60,376 bases of DNA from Neoscytalidium dimidiatum (taxonomy: Eukaryota > Ascomycota > Dothideomycetes > Botryosphaeriales > Botryosphaeriaceae): contig JAVSCG010000027.1 of the NCBI GenBank assembly GCA_037367355.1, positions 1 to 60,376 on the forward strand, in the 5' to 3' direction. The translations under genes were made by a program, and so were the position numbers. The stretch's first letter is position 1. The number at the start of each line of letters is the position of its first letter. Shown piece by piece: positions 59,914-60,376 of the stretch. The notes beneath the pieces are model-generated. The model had not been told where the DNA came from and ran no database searches. It worked only from the letters and a program-made list of their open reading frames with translations.

Positions 59914-60376
59914 ATAATATAGAAACGGGTATACTATAAGAAAGCTCTATTTCGCTAATACTATTTCTAATTTATATCTAAGACTTATTCTAGACGAACT
60001 TCGCTATCTATTTATCTTACGTTAACGATATCTCTTTAATAGTAAGCTTAAATAGCTAGAAAAAAAATATTAAGATACTAGAAAGAAAAGCGGAAAGACT
60101 CTATAAACTAGGCGCGGAAAATACTATATAATTTAACCTCAAAAAAACCGAATTAATATATTTTTCTAAGGAAAAAACGGTAAGAGATTCTACTTTAAAA
60201 CTATCTACGGGTTTAGTTATAAAGCCTAAGAATCTAGTTTAATATCTAAGAGTTTTCTTAGACCTACTTCTTAATTTTAAGAAATACGTTAATATTAGAA
60301 TAAGCTAAATACGTTCGAGCCTCTTAAGAATAAATTAACTAGCTAATATCGAAAACGGACTAAAATCTAACGCGGT
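59914..60376 (+). mobile_element. LINE L3, continuation after A6 (runs off the right edge)
   Basis: In register with L1 6925-7390. The RT active site near 60022-60033 reads YVND instead of YIDD, one of several substitutions that kill the enzyme. The rest of L3 and, behind it, L2 and B should lie to the right of the window. Confidence 0.78.

Overview
The window looks like a chromosome segment of a filamentous ascomycete (Pezizomycotina) in which repeats have been destroyed by repeat-induced point mutation (RIP). Two compartments alternate with fairly sharp borders. Balanced-composition DNA lies at about 1-1490 and about 24900-29900. AT-rich DNA lies at about 1500-24850 and about 29900-60376; in it the dinucleotides CA and TG are almost absent, TA is hugely over-represented and CG is still common. 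That is the product of CpA-to-TpA change on both strands. ATG is nearly gone and TAA/TAG stops are everywhere, so no intact gene survives in the AT-rich blocks.

The AT-rich blocks are nests of dead retroelements that can still be classified. Family A is a chromodomain Ty3/gypsy element of about 8.1 kb with LTRs of about 706-740 bp. It has one near-complete copy at 12284-22190, one split copy at 40071-59913, one damaged copy from 2156, and LTR-only copies at 24145, 30463 and 32587 (minus). Family B is a second gypsy lineage: a 1.83-kb gag-only derivative (13015-14847) and a larger copy with gag, zinc knuckle and reverse transcriptase (about 31196-35040). Family C (44635-56378, minus) is an 11.7-kb chromovirus with 148-bp LTRs, gag, protease, RT, RNase H, integrase, chromodomain and a long unrecognised frame after pol. 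Family L is a Tad1-like LINE with three copies (from about 2931, 35041 and 36029). Five-base target duplications can still be read, often altered by RIP on one side. The right block is a five-level nest: B contains L2, L2 contains L3, L3 contains A, A contains C.

The balanced islands hold the host genes. At the left edge (minus) is the start of a gene whose product begins with a signal peptide, with a good TATA box. The central island has a degenerate 154-bp tandem repeat, a likely two-exon gene of unknown function (25878-26456, minus), and a three-exon gene (27522-29183, plus) for a DUF7924-type protein that carries a single-base frameshift. A tRNA-like sequence sits exactly where the right AT-rich block begins.

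The layout resembles a two-compartment fungal genome: small gene islands, one with a secreted-protein gene, embedded in silenced retrotransposon blocks. Both chromodomain families probably inserted preferentially into existing silent chromatin, which would explain the nesting.
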